A DNA stretch of 26,812 nucleotides, taken from positions 1 to 26,812 of the forward strand of contig BCJJ01000002.1 in assembly GCA_039545355.1 (NCBI GenBank), read 5' to 3'. The DNA is from Trichosporon coremiiforme. Lineage: Eukaryota > Basidiomycota > Tremellomycetes > Trichosporonales > Trichosporonaceae. The notes below the pieces were generated by a model. It searched no databases. It worked only from the letters and a program-made list of their open reading frames with translations, and had not been told where the DNA came from. The translations under genes and the position numbers were made by a program. This document shows, piece after piece, positions 10,197 through 19,370 of the stretch; within the stretch, counting starts at the first letter, position 1, and each line of letters starts with the position of its first letter.

Positions 10197-10798
10197 CAGT
10201 CTCTGGGTTTGTCGGGGTTGCTGGGATTGCTGGGGTTGCTCATTGCGGGTCAGTAATGGTGAGTGAAGATAAAGATGACACGTGGCCATGAGCGTTCATG
10301 CTCTGATGCGCTGATGTGTTTATTAGGTGGCTGGGGGACATGCCTCGCGAGGCTGTCGACTAGCGCAGAAGCAGAGCCGCGGAGCCTCATCTGATAACGG
10401 CGGATGCGATAGCGCGTCCCACAGTCGCAACATGCTTTATGTGACGTCTCTCCAATCATGCCTCGCTGGCTCACAAAGACACTTCCAGCTGCGGGCGAGA
10501 TCGATCAAGGATACGGACGCGATCCTAGGATCTCGAAGGGTTCTCGATCGCCACACTTTCGGGTGACCGACCTTGAACCCGACCCCTCTCCTGGTGTCAT
10601 GTTGCCCGACCTACGTTGAGAGCCCGACCGCGACAAACTGCGGTCGCACAGCGAAAAGAGCTAGACATGATGAACAACACATGGATTGTTTCGTGATGGG
10701 ATTATATGTACACGGCCGCGCCGGGCCACACTGGTATGCCGCTATGAAACTGATATGGTACAAACTGAGACTGCTGTGTGACAAGATGCTGTTTAGGT
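10197..10798. other. Non-coding stretch
   Basis: This interval contains three copies of a GGG[G/A]TTGCT 9-mer around 10212-10240. Beyond that I see nothing with coding character on either strand. It separates the start side of the decayed gene on its left from the stop codon of the minus-strand gene on its right. Confidence 0.45.
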
Positions 10799-11293
10799 CT
10801 AGATCAGACAGACCATGTCCATGACGCACTCCTGCTCCTGGGAGTGGAGGCTGTCGCGGCGTGCGATCATGGGCTTTTGGACCGCTACTTTGGCAGCGGG
10901 CTGGGGCCACGCCGGAGCCGTGGCGGGGGCGGAGGACGCAACTGAGCTAACGCTCGAGACGCTCTCGGGGCTGCTGGGCGCGAACGCGCGGCGGGAGGCC
11001 CAGTCAGTCCGCCAATCGGTCGGCCACTCCTGCACGCCGAGTGAGACGGCTCCAGCGGCGGAAAAGGTGGACGACATGCGGCGGAGGATGCCCCTGTCTG
11101 TGCTCGGGACGGGGACAGGTGGCGGTGTAGTGCTGGCGCGCATCGAGGTAAGCTCGGTGACGGAGCTGGGGCCGCGGAAGACACCCGCGCGAGCAGAGGA
11201 CTCGACGCGCATGCTCAGCTCCTCCCACTGCGCACTCGGGAGGGGGGTCAGGGTGCGGCTGCGCAACTCGACGGCGTCGTCTTCGAGGGTCAT
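10799..11293 (-). CDS. Hypothetical Ser/Pro-rich, probably disordered protein
   Basis: The frame is open for longer upstream, but the ATG at 11293 (MTLEDDAVELRSRTL) is the most sensible start: it follows an A/C-rich leader ending ATTCACT, and the sequence before it is low-complexity leader-like. The product is 164 aa, without signal peptide, membrane segment or recognised domain. It is rich in Ser, Pro, Ala and Arg. It carries two R-R-x-S sites (RRMS and RRDS), which fit the protein kinase A consensus, and a repetitive tract ESVSSVSSVASS. It ends in CVMDMVCLI; the Cys is third from the end, so this is not a CaaX box. It is divergent from catalase across 1.6 kb. A regulatory or signalling adaptor would fit, but no function can be assigned. 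Confidence 0.55.
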   Translation of the reverse strand: MTLEDDAVELRSRTLTPLPSAQWEELSMRVESSARAGVFRGPSSVTELTSMRASTTPPPVPVPSTDRGILRRMSSTFSAAGAVSLGVQEWPTDWRTDWASRRAFAPSSPESVSSVSSVASSAPATAPAWPQPAAKVAVQKPMIARRDSLHSQEQECVMDMVCLI

Positions 11294-11667
11294 AGTGAAT
11301 GGTTGGATGTGCCTGGTGGGTGGCGGGGGTGGTTGGGGGGAAACGAAGCTCAGAGGCTCGGAGGCTCGGGTGGTTCGGTGTTTGCGAGGTTTGAGGTTCG
11401 GGTTTGGCTGAGCTTGGCTCAAAGCTGAATGCGGGGTGTGCTTTAGTGTTTTGGTGAAAGTGAAGAGACGACAGATGGGAGGGCAAGAACCTGAGAAGTG
11501 TCCCGAGACTGCATCTTTGTAGACGTTCAGTTGATGTGCATGTGTCCAGCAGAGACGGGGACAGGGACAGTGGCAAGCACATGACATATGGGACGATGGG
11601 AATTTCCAAGATGTCGAGGCTGATCTGCGATAAGCACCACTGGAGGGGAGGGGTGTGGCGTGGGGAG

Positions 11668-11694
11668 CTCCACACTCGAAGTGGAGGTGTGGAG
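11668..11694. repeat. 8-bp inverted repeat with 11-nt loop
   Basis: CTCCACAC (11668-11675) is followed after 11 nt by its exact complement GTGTGGAG (11687-11694). It lies in a G-rich stretch and may be a protein-binding palindrome or simply a product of the GTGGAG-rich composition. Confidence 0.5.
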
Positions 11695-11816
11695 GGGTGG
11701 AGGCTTGGCTCACTTGCCCTTACGCCGTTGGGTGGGTTCGTGTGGAGGTTTGCCAGAGGTGATCCCGTGTCATGGGCCATTGCCGCAGTGCGTGCCGCAT
11801 CCCCGACGGCACTGAT

Positions 11817-11848
11817 GCCCCGTGGCCACTGTGTTCTGGCCACGGGGC
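11817..11848. repeat. Perfect 12-bp hairpin
   Basis: GCCCCGTGGCCA (11817-11828) and TGGCCACGGGGC (11837-11848) are exact reverse complements around an 8-nt loop. The stem is GC-rich and stands alone in non-coding sequence, about 520 bp upstream of the minus-strand gene and 1.05 kb upstream of catalase. Confidence 0.75.
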
Positions 11849-12102
11849 TCAAGTACAGGACAAAGGCGGCCGGGCCCGCAGTCAACAAGGAATTGTAAGA
11901 AGAGTGAGGAGCGCGAAGCGAACGAAAGCAAAGGGCCCCCGACGGTCCCGCCCAGCCGACCCGCAGTGGAGTGAACAACGAGATGGTCGCTTCCACTCGG
12001 GCCAACGGCGACTAGGGCTGATGTGGTTTGCTGGTCGGTCGGGGTGGAATGAGGGCTGCTTAGTGTCCCCAGACAACCGGAGCTGAGCTGACTGAGAGTG
12101 AC

Positions 12103-12816
12103 CCAATCAGTGATTTGCGCGGTGGTGTATGGTTGTCCGATGTTGAGCACAAATCCGGCTCGCACCCAGGAGAACGGGGCAGACGGGAAAAGGGGTCATG
12201 GTATCTTTTGTATTATCTTGCGGGGTTGCGGATATCGTCGCGTGGTCCCATGGTCACGTGATAGTCACTGCCCAATGGAGGAGTCAGGTTGGGTCCGATT
12301 AGTCTTTGGGGCAACGCGTCAACGAGGGGGTGATTCGATTTGGGTCTGGCCTTGATTGGTCGCGGAACTCGCCGCGGATGACCCGAGGGGAGGAAGGAGG
12401 AAGGTGCAAAGGGCAAAGTGCCGGTGTTCAGCTCCGGTTGCCGATGGTTGCCGATGACCGGTCATTCCGCGGATGCTCATTGGCCCCGCTGTGGATCGGC
12501 AAACGCGAAGGTGGTCAGCTGACCTCATGTTGGCTGCGCCCACCAATGGCTCTCGGTGCTCTCGGCCTTATCCGTTCCCACACTACGCACACTACGACGC
12601 TTTTGCTCTCCTTGCTCCTTCCCCACCGTGCAGCCCCAGAGTCAGCGCACACGGCCAGCCAGACAACGCGACACCACTGCATGCATCCAACAATCGAGGA
12701 ACGAGGAACAATGCTGACTGAGCCAACCCCGCTCGTCTTTACGGTCGGCTCGGATACTGTCCTCTCCGGTTGGTTCCTTGGACACCGCATCCCGACCCCC
12801 CCTCACCTCACCCAAT
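12103..12816. promoter_or_regulatory. Cluster of six CCAAT boxes plus a CACGTG box upstream of catalase
   Basis: CCAAT occurs at 12103-12107, 12272-12276, 12543-12547 and 12812-12816 on the plus strand. ATTGG (CCAAT on the minus strand) occurs at 12355-12359 and 12479-12483. CACGTG is at 12255-12260. CCAAT boxes bind the heme- and redox-linked HAP/CBC complex in fungi, which would suit a heme enzyme such as catalase. Binding is inferred only. Confidence 0.45.
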
Positions 12817-12901
12817 GCCAGACTTCTTATTGCCACGCAACATCCACACTTCTTGCTTCTCTCCTCTCCATCATCCTTCCCGGTAACCACTCCTAGACAC
12901 A

Positions 12902-14640
12902 ATGACCCCCAAGCCCAAGTCCTACGACGCCGACCGCCAGGCAAAGGGCGCCGACACCGTCTACACCGCCTCCAACGGTGCTCCCCACCCCCACCCCTAC
13001 CAGTCTCAACGTGCCGGCAACAACGGCGGTCTCCTCCTCCAGGACTTCCACCTTCTCGAGTGAGTTGAGTAGGGCAGTGACGACGACGACTCCCAGCGCA
13101 GCGCTAACGGCCAGCCTCCTCGCCCACTTTGACCGTGAGCGTATCCCCGAGCGTGTCGTCCACGCCAAGGGTTCCGGTGCCCACGGCAAGTGGGTCTGCA
13201 CCGACCCCCTCGACGACCTCTGCATCGCCGGCCTCTTCAAGAAGGGCGCCGAGTGCCCCATCACCATCCGTTTCTCCACCGTCGGTGGTGAGTCGGGCTC
13301 GAGCGACACCGCCCGCGACCCCCGTGGCTTCGCCGTCAAGTTCAAGACCGAGGAGGGCAACTGGGACTTTGTCGGAAACAACACCCCCGTCTTCTTCCTC
13401 CGCGACCCCACCAAGTTCCCCCACTTCATCCACACCCAGAAGGTGAGCTGCGAACTGCGAGCCCTCCCTTCCTTTCGGACAGTCAAGCTAACCCCAGCGC
13501 CACCCCGCTACTCATCTTGGCGGCGGCGATGACGCGACCATGTTCTGGGACTACCTCAGCCAGAACCCCGAGTCTGCCCACCAGGTCATGATCCTCATGT
13601 CCGACCGCGGTATCCCCGACGGCTTCCGCCACATGCACGGCTACTACGGCCACACCCTCAAGCTCGTCAAGCAGGACGGCACCTGGGTCTACGCCCAGTT
13701 CCACCTGATCTCGGACCAGGGCATCAAGACGCTCACGAACGAGGAGGCCGCCCAGAAGTCGCCCGACCACGGCCAGAAGGACCTGTACGAGGCGATTGAG
13801 CGCGGCGAGTACCCCTCGTGGACGATGAAGGTCCAGATCATGACGCCCGAGCAGGCCGTCGAGGCCTGGGAGAAGAAGCAGATCAACGTCCACGACCTGA
13901 CCCACATCTGGCCCCACAAGGACTACCCGCTCCGCACCATTGGCAAGATCACCCTCAATGAGAACGCCAAGAACTACTTTGCCGAGGTCGAGCAGGCCGC
14001 CTTCTCGCCCTCGCACATGGTGCCCGGTATCGAGCCCTCGGCCGACCCCGTCCTCCAGTCGCGCCTCTTCTCGTACCCCGACACGCACCGCCACCGTCTC
14101 GGCGCCAACTACCACCAGCTCCCCGTCAACCAGCCGCACACCAAGTACGAGGGCTCGTCGTTCCAGCGTGACGGCCCGATGGCCTTCTACAACCAGGGCT
14201 CGCGTGTCGGCTACCTGCCGTCGATTGACCCGCCCAAGTTCTCTGACAGGCGCGTCGATCTCGACAAGGTCCACGGCGGCTTTGCGATGACGGCCGTCTC
14301 GTACCTGTCGCAGATCACGCCTGCCGACTTCAACGCGCCGCGCAACCTGTGGGAGAAGGTCTTCACTGAGGGCGAGCGCAAGCGCTGGATCGACACTGTC
14401 TCGGGCCACATGTCGACCGTCAAGGACAAGGAGATCATCAAGCGCCAGATTGGCATCTGGCGCGAGTGCTCCGAGGACCTCGCGAGCCGCCTCGAGAAGG
14501 CGACCGGCGTCAAGGGTTACAACGGCATCAAGGGCATGAAGTTCAACGGCTCGGTCAACGCCATGGACTCGAACATCATCCTCGCCAACCAGAACTATGC
14601 CGGCGGGCTCGGCAACGCCGGCCCCTCGGCCAAGCTCTGA
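12902..14640 (+). CDS. Catalase, small-subunit type, peroxisomal
   Basis: Three exons (12902-13059, 13115-13442, 13498-14640) encode 542 aa. It is a heme catalase converting hydrogen peroxide to water and oxygen. Visible hallmarks are catalytic His69 in [10 protein letters not shown], Asn141/142 in [13 protein letters not shown], the substrate-channel block [11 protein letters not shown], and the proximal heme ligand Tyr355 in [14 protein letters not shown]. Length fits the small-subunit clade, without the extra flavodoxin-like C-terminal domain of large catalases. The protein ends in AKL, a good type-1 peroxisomal targeting signal, and has no secretion signal. Both introns are exactly 55 nt with a CTAAC branch, unlike the roughly 34-nt CTGAC introns elsewhere here. 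Upstream CCAAT boxes suggest redox or heme-linked control. Confidence 0.97.
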
Positions 14641-15808
14641 GCTCTTAGATGCGTGATCAAAAAGGGTTAATGTTTTCCTCTCCACTCTTTGTATCCATGA
14701 GATGAATGTCTGAAGTTAGCGCGGGGTTGCGTTTGAATGTACCGACTGATTGTGAGAAACATACGCCGTCCACAGCCGGTGCCGTCCATGGGATAGTACG
14801 CGCGCGCAATCAGCCGATATCTCTCATGCATTGGCATTATCTCCCGTCCAGAGCATGGTCAGCTCGTGCGAGACAAGCACCTCGGCCCAGTCAGTTCTCC
14901 TGCAGGGCGAGTAGGGCTGACTGACCTCAGCCTCTCGGCGTTCACGTGATCTTTTCTCGGTGTACCGGCGTCTTGCACCCTGCCTCTTTCATACCTCCAC
15001 GCGTGGATCGCTCGTTGAAAGTCAAGAAATCGCTGCGCAAGTCGCAGGGTGAAACAGATGCTGCGCAGAAGCCGAGCCACGCGCAGCCAGGGTTCCCTTT
15101 TCGTCCCATCTGGACGCATGCGCATGGAAGTGGATAGTGCTGCGCTTATGCATTATGCATCCTCGACCGCTTAAGCTTTCGGGGGGGGGGGGGGAGGAGG
15201 GAGGTGCGACTCCCAGGGATCTCTGGCCGATCTAGAGCACACCTGGTGTTGCACCTGCCCGGAGCCCGGCTCCGGACTGCCGGAAGGTGAAGAGTTTGCC
15301 CGAAATGGAAGTCAGAGGTCTCGAACCGGCTCAAGTGTGGCCCAACCACTTCCACTATGAGGTATGAGGCACTATCGCAGTCTAATCGTGGACCACGGCT
15401 CACCCACGGCGACCCATGGCCGGCTCGACTGAATCGCTCATGTGGGTTCGATCTTTCCAGGTTGTCTGGCCAGGCGCCTGCAGCCTCAAGACTCCCGGCT
15501 CCAGGACACTCCAGGCGGCCGGCTGATCCTGCCCCGCTGCCGTCCCCGCGCGGGGTGAGGGTCCATGGGCCCTCCGGCGTCATCTGCTAGTAGCATGAGA
15601 TGCTTAATATAGGCCGCTGGGCGCGTACGCGTATGTCATTCTCCATCTCACCACCTCACACCGTATCTCGTGCGCGGCGACTCTTACGCGACTCTTGCGC
15701 GACTCGCGACTCCTCACCTCAGCGCCACCACTCTCCCCACTCCCACTCTCATTCTCACCACGCCACTCCAACTCTAGAGCGACGACACCCACTCGGAGAG
15801 ACTTTGCC
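14641..15808. other. Intergenic stretch with a G14 tract
   Basis: The interval holds a run of 14 G residues at 15181-15194, a CACGTG box near 14944, and the pyrimidine-rich leader of the next gene. Around 15330 the minus strand has a B-box-like sequence (GGTTCGAGACC), but no tRNA fold forms. I see no gene. Confidence 0.5.
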
Positions 15809-16555
15809 ATGACCAGCGGCCTCCTCTTCACATGCACCGCGAACGCGACGTTTGGCGCGACGGACGCGCTGAGCGCGTGCTGTTCCTCCAACATTTCCAC
15901 CGACGCGAACCCGACCTGCGAGACTGCTCACATCGACGAGCTCGCGCACTGCCTCGGCCAGAGGGGGCAGTACATCGACACCTGCGTTCTCTCGGGCGTG
16001 GCGATGCGCACGTCGACGAGCGACCAGTTGTCCGCCGCGCCTCCCAGACCACGGACCAGCGTCCTCGCCCTCGTTACCATTGGGCTGGCGTGTCTCGGCC
16101 TCGTCACCGCCGCGCCGCCCGGAACGGGGGTCCAGTGCACGCAGTTCGTGCCCGGACCGCAGGCAGACTGGAGACCAGAACACGGCACAAAGTGGACGTC
16201 TGTGTCTCCCGAGGTGCCGTGTGCCGTGGGATCTCTCACCCCCTGCCCTGTGAGCGCGGACACGGGGGCTGAGTGGCGCTCGGCGTTCAGCAGCCCAAAC
16301 GACATCACGATCGGAGCCGACATGACGTCCCTCGTGAAAGAGGTTGGCGAGCCGTACGTCGGAGCCGCGGAACTGCCCCAGCTCGAGGCAACGTTCTATG
16401 TCGCGCCCGGACGCACGGGGATCATCCGCGCTTGGGCTGGTGCGGTCCTCATCCCGGGCACATTTACCAACTGCACAGATGGAAAACAGTATAGCGGCGA
16501 GGCGCTCGTCGTTGACCCGACGCGGGTGGGCATCAACCTCGTTCAGACGCCGTGA
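15809..16555 (+). CDS. Cys-rich single-pass membrane protein, unknown function
   Basis: This intronless gene encodes 248 aa. The first 65 residues have no signal peptide but hold six cysteines in the order C-x14-CC-x11-C-x10-C-x10-C, with potential N-glycosylation sites (NAT, NIS). A Ser/Pro-rich linker follows, then one hydrophobic segment (SVLALVTIGLACLGLVTAAP, about residues 87-106). About 140 residues come after it, with four Cys, an NCT sequon and a beta-rich look (TFYVAPGRTGIIRAWAGAVL). The segment could be a signal anchor placing one half outside the cell. Alternatively, a downstream start (the Met before RTSTSDQ) would make it a secretion signal of a shorter protein. I do not recognise either domain. 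The first ATG is chosen because the Cys spacing before it looks like a real folded module. Confidence 0.6.
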   Translation: MTSGLLFTCTANATFGATDALSACCSSNISTDANPTCETAHIDELAHCLGQRGQYIDTCVLSGVAMRTSTSDQLSAAPPRPRTSVLALVTIGLACLGLVTAAPPGTGVQCTQFVPGPQADWRPEHGTKWTSVSPEVPCAVGSLTPCPVSADTGAEWRSAFSSPNDITIGADMTSLVKEVGEPYVGAAELPQLEATFYVAPGRTGIIRAWAGAVLIPGTFTNCTDGKQYSGEALVVDPTRVGINLVQTP

Positions 16556-17125
16556 GCTGCCGTCGGAGGCGCGGCAGGGGAGAGGGACAAGACTAGCAGA
16601 CAATGGGGCATTTCGTTGACATAGTATTCTGTAGCAAGCGTGTAATCTTGGCATCTATACTCTTAGGACGCCGCTTGGTCGTGCGAGGGGACGAGGGCGA
16701 GGGCGACATTACTCGAAACTGCGGCTGCTGCGCGCTGCGCGCTGCATGCGGCATGCGGCGTGCGGCGTGCGGCGTCCCGGACTGGGCGCATGGTGCTCAC
16801 TGGGGCTCATTTCCTCCAGCCTGCTCGTTTCCCCGGCAACGGCGATGCAAAACCTACCCATGCAGCCGGCTCACACTTACAGGGTCCAGCGACGCTAGCC
16901 AGGAGCCAAGTCGCTTGGACACTGGTATGGACGCGTCCGTCGCCAACGAAGACGACGCTACTGTAGTTGCCACACTCAGCCTTAGCTTGACGAGGGGGTT
17001 CCATGTGCCTCGCCCAGCACTTGATTGGGTCTAGCGCGGGGCATGCTCTACATATGCTGCGGCGTGGACTCCGCTTCGTGGATGCTTATGCATTAACTGT
17101 TACAACTTGACTGATTCACGGATGC
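16556..17125. other. Convergent intergenic stretch with a 7-bp repeat
   Basis: This is the 3' flank of two convergent genes. Four tandem 7-mers, GC[A/G]TGCG, run from 16744 to 16771 in an otherwise GC-rich stretch. No coding or RNA gene is seen. Confidence 0.5.
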
Positions 17126-18840
17126 CTAATACGGCAGACCATTGCTGTCCTTCAGCTGCGCCGTGTCGGTGATGTCGGTGATGTCACCGCGACACGAGGC
17201 CGTGTAGTCGATCTCGGCCATGCGCTTCTGCAGTGCCTCGACGACGGCGTGCAGAGAACAGATCCCGTCCTCGTCCTCGTCGCACCCGTCGTACCGCTCC
17301 GACAACGGGACGACCGCGTCGTTGATGATGAACCGGATCTGCTGGCCCTCCATCCCCTCACAGCTCAACACCTGCGCAACAAAGTTGGTGTTGAAAGGGA
17401 CGAGCGCGCTGGACATGAACACGCGCCCGTCTACTCTCTTGTCGAGCGGCAGCGCGTCGGCGTGGATGGGCAGGTTCATGGCCGTGAACGTGCTCATGAT
17501 GTACGAGTCGTGGGACGCGTCGGCGTATATGCTCTGGTTCAGGGGGAACGTCTGGGGGTTTCCGTCCAGCGTCGAGTTTGTGCTGCTGTCATAAGCCTCG
17601 ATGGGTGTGTGCGTCAACCGCGCAAGGAACTCCTGCACCCATCCCTTTCCCTGGGCTGCTGTCGTCTGTCCCCCCGGCCCGTTGCCGTAGAAGAACATGA
17701 TGTCCCACGCGTACTGGTAGTCGAGGAACTCGTTCTGCGTGAACAGTGGGCAGAAGGCAGAGTATCCCAGCGCGAGCGTTTCATAGCTGCACAGCGACAT
17801 GAGCGTCTGCACGTCGCCAGGCGTGATCGTGTATCCCTCCAGGTCCTTCTGCAGGCGCTTCGCCGTCCCCGCAAACGTGCGGTTCACGTACTCGGCCATG
17901 CCGAGCTTGCTCGCGACGACGTCGAGGTCCGAGTTCGGACACGTCCCGCCCCCGGGGTAGACGGTCGCGTTGATGCCCTTCTCCTCGATCGCGATCGACA
18001 TGGAGAACTGCTTCTGGCTGTCGCGCCCAAAGAAGCCCTGTCCGAACGCCTCCATCGTCTCGACCATGCGGTCGATACTGCCCGTCCTGAACACGGGCAG
18101 CTCGCCCCGCTCAGTAAAGTCGTTCAGGAGGTGGCCGTACGCGATCCTCGAGCGCACTCCGAGCTCGTACAGCTGCTGCCGCCCGAAGGGGACGAGAATG
18201 TCAGAGCCGAGCTTGTACGTCCAGTCGTTCAGGAAGGCGAGATCGCCGGAAGCCTTCAGGTGACCCGCCTGCGACGCGTTCAGAAGCCGCGTCGCGAGGA
18301 GCTCGGCATTGTCGCCGGCTGTGGGGTACCGCGCCCCGTGCCGGAAGAGGAGGTGGACGGCGTCCAGGTGGCAGTGCCCGGGAATGACGGGGCTCAAGTC
18401 GGCATCCGCGCCGAAGAAGTCGGACGGAAGACTGTACCGGGGCGAGAGGTATCCCCAGTCGTAGATGGGCGAGCGGTTCTGTTCATCAGTGTTAAGCGTA
18501 TGTTGCCACCCACCTTATCCTTCTTCCCTTTGCCCTTCCTCTTGCCGTTGATGTTGTTCTTGTCCTTACCTCCACGCGAGTTCTTAGCTTCGGGGAGGAC
18601 GACGGGGCCGAACGGCTGTTGCACCTTTGGGAACTGGTCCGCGGGCGAGGTCACTATGGCATAGGGCTGGGCGCCGGTGCGCGTGACGTGCGGGTAGCCG
18701 ACGACGGTGCGGTCGGGGAACAGGCCGCGGTCGACTGTCGTGCTGCCGGGCGGGTAGACGTTGGCGTAGGTGCTGCCGACTATACCCGCGGGTGCGGCGG
18801 ACGCCGTAGAGAGGAGGGTCGCAAGGATGAGTGAGAGCAT
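17126..18840 (-). CDS. Secreted histidine acid phosphatase (phytase-type)
   Basis: Two exons (18840-18514 and 18478-17126) with a 35-nt intron (branch ACTGATGAACAG) encode 559 aa. A signal peptide (MLSLILATLLSTASAA) is followed by a roughly 75-residue region and a basic linker ending GKRKGKGKKDK, exactly at the splice junction. The phosphatase domain starts with SPIYDWGYLSPRYSLP. The catalytic RHGARYPT (155-162) supplies the nucleophile H156, and the proton donor region HDSYIM is at 432-437. Many Cys and N-x-S/T sites fit a secreted glycoprotein. Enzymes of this branch release phosphate from phytate or other phosphomonoesters at acidic pH. The HD in place of HAE or HE favours phytase/acid phosphatase over MINPP. 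It is divergent from the next gene across 530 bp. The specific substrate is not determinable. Confidence 0.9.
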
Positions 18841-19370
18841 GGCGTTGGGGATCTCGTCGCGATCGATAGCGGGGTGACTTAAGTACGAGGCGGCGGGATC
18901 GAGCGTGACGGAGATGTCTGTGCATCAGCTGATCGATCGCCGGGTTAGCCGACAAGGTGCCGGTAGCGTGAGCTTTGCAAGTCGCATCTTCCCAGCCCAC
19001 CACGGGCATCTCGGATGAGCACCATGTGATGGCGACGTTACGGGGTCGGAGGGCCGCCGAGAGCGCCGAGAGCGCCGAGAGGGGATGGAAGGAGAAGAGT
19101 TGTGCACAACTCATTCCTCGGTTTCTCAACTCAACAGGCGGACGATACCCGGGCATTTTCCGGGCGGGCAACCCCTCACAATGGCCTCCAACGGGGTCCC
19201 GCACATCCTCGCATCCCTCCCTAGATCTTGCTTTCAGCCTCAGGTCGCTTCTCCACGTCTGTTTTGCTCCTCAACGCAGCGGCCACGATGCAGACGATGG
19301 CCCGAGCGCACACCTCACTGACAGCAGGAATGCTTTGATCAAGTTTTCCATCCCCACCCGCCCATCAACC
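18841..19370. promoter_or_regulatory. Divergent promoter region (phosphatase / HDEL protein)
   Basis: This 530-bp interval separates two divergently transcribed secretory-pathway genes. It contains three tandem 9-mers (GCCGAGAGC, 19056-19082). No consensus TATA box was found, so shared regulation is a possibility only. Confidence 0.4.

Larger units (their letters stand above)
11294..12901. other. Long divergent intergenic region upstream of catalase
   Basis: This 1.6-kb interval lies between two divergently transcribed genes. It holds two inverted repeats (11668-11694 and 11817-11848), a CACGTG box (12255-12260) and six CCAAT boxes. The open frames here have no domain content and are compositionally unlike the flanking genes. 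A non-coding RNA cannot be excluded from sequence alone. Confidence 0.6.

Noticed and set aside
10799..10810. CaaX prenylation box at the end of the Ser-rich protein
   Set aside because: The protein ends V-C-L-I, so the Cys is third and not fourth from the C-terminus.
11004..12005. 333-codon minus-strand open frame overlapping the Ser-rich gene and its upstream region
   Set aside because: Low-complexity His/Pro/Ser/Arg sequence with no start context; it overlaps the better-supported frame and two inverted repeats.
13483..14685. 400-codon minus-strand open frame opposite catalase
   Set aside because: It is a shadow of the catalase exon created by GC-rich codon bias; it has repetitive Leu/Val/Asp/Gly composition and no domain.
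15181..15194. G14 tract as a G-quadruplex or telomere-related element
   Set aside because: It is a single homopolymer without spaced G-runs and could be a sequencing-sensitive tract; nothing else supports a function.
15330..15380. tRNA-like B-box (GGTTCGAGACC, minus strand) with GGAAGT/ACTTCC flanks
   Set aside because: The T-arm does not pair, the distance between the flanking arms is only about 47 nt, and no anticodon or D-arm can be formed.
15438..15470. Second tRNA-like GGTTCGA on the plus strand
   Set aside because: The conserved CC of the B-box is missing and no cloverleaf forms around it.
17249..18664. 471-codon plus-strand open frame opposite the acid phosphatase
   Set aside because: Antisense shadow of a gene with signal peptide, RHGARYPT and intron evidence.
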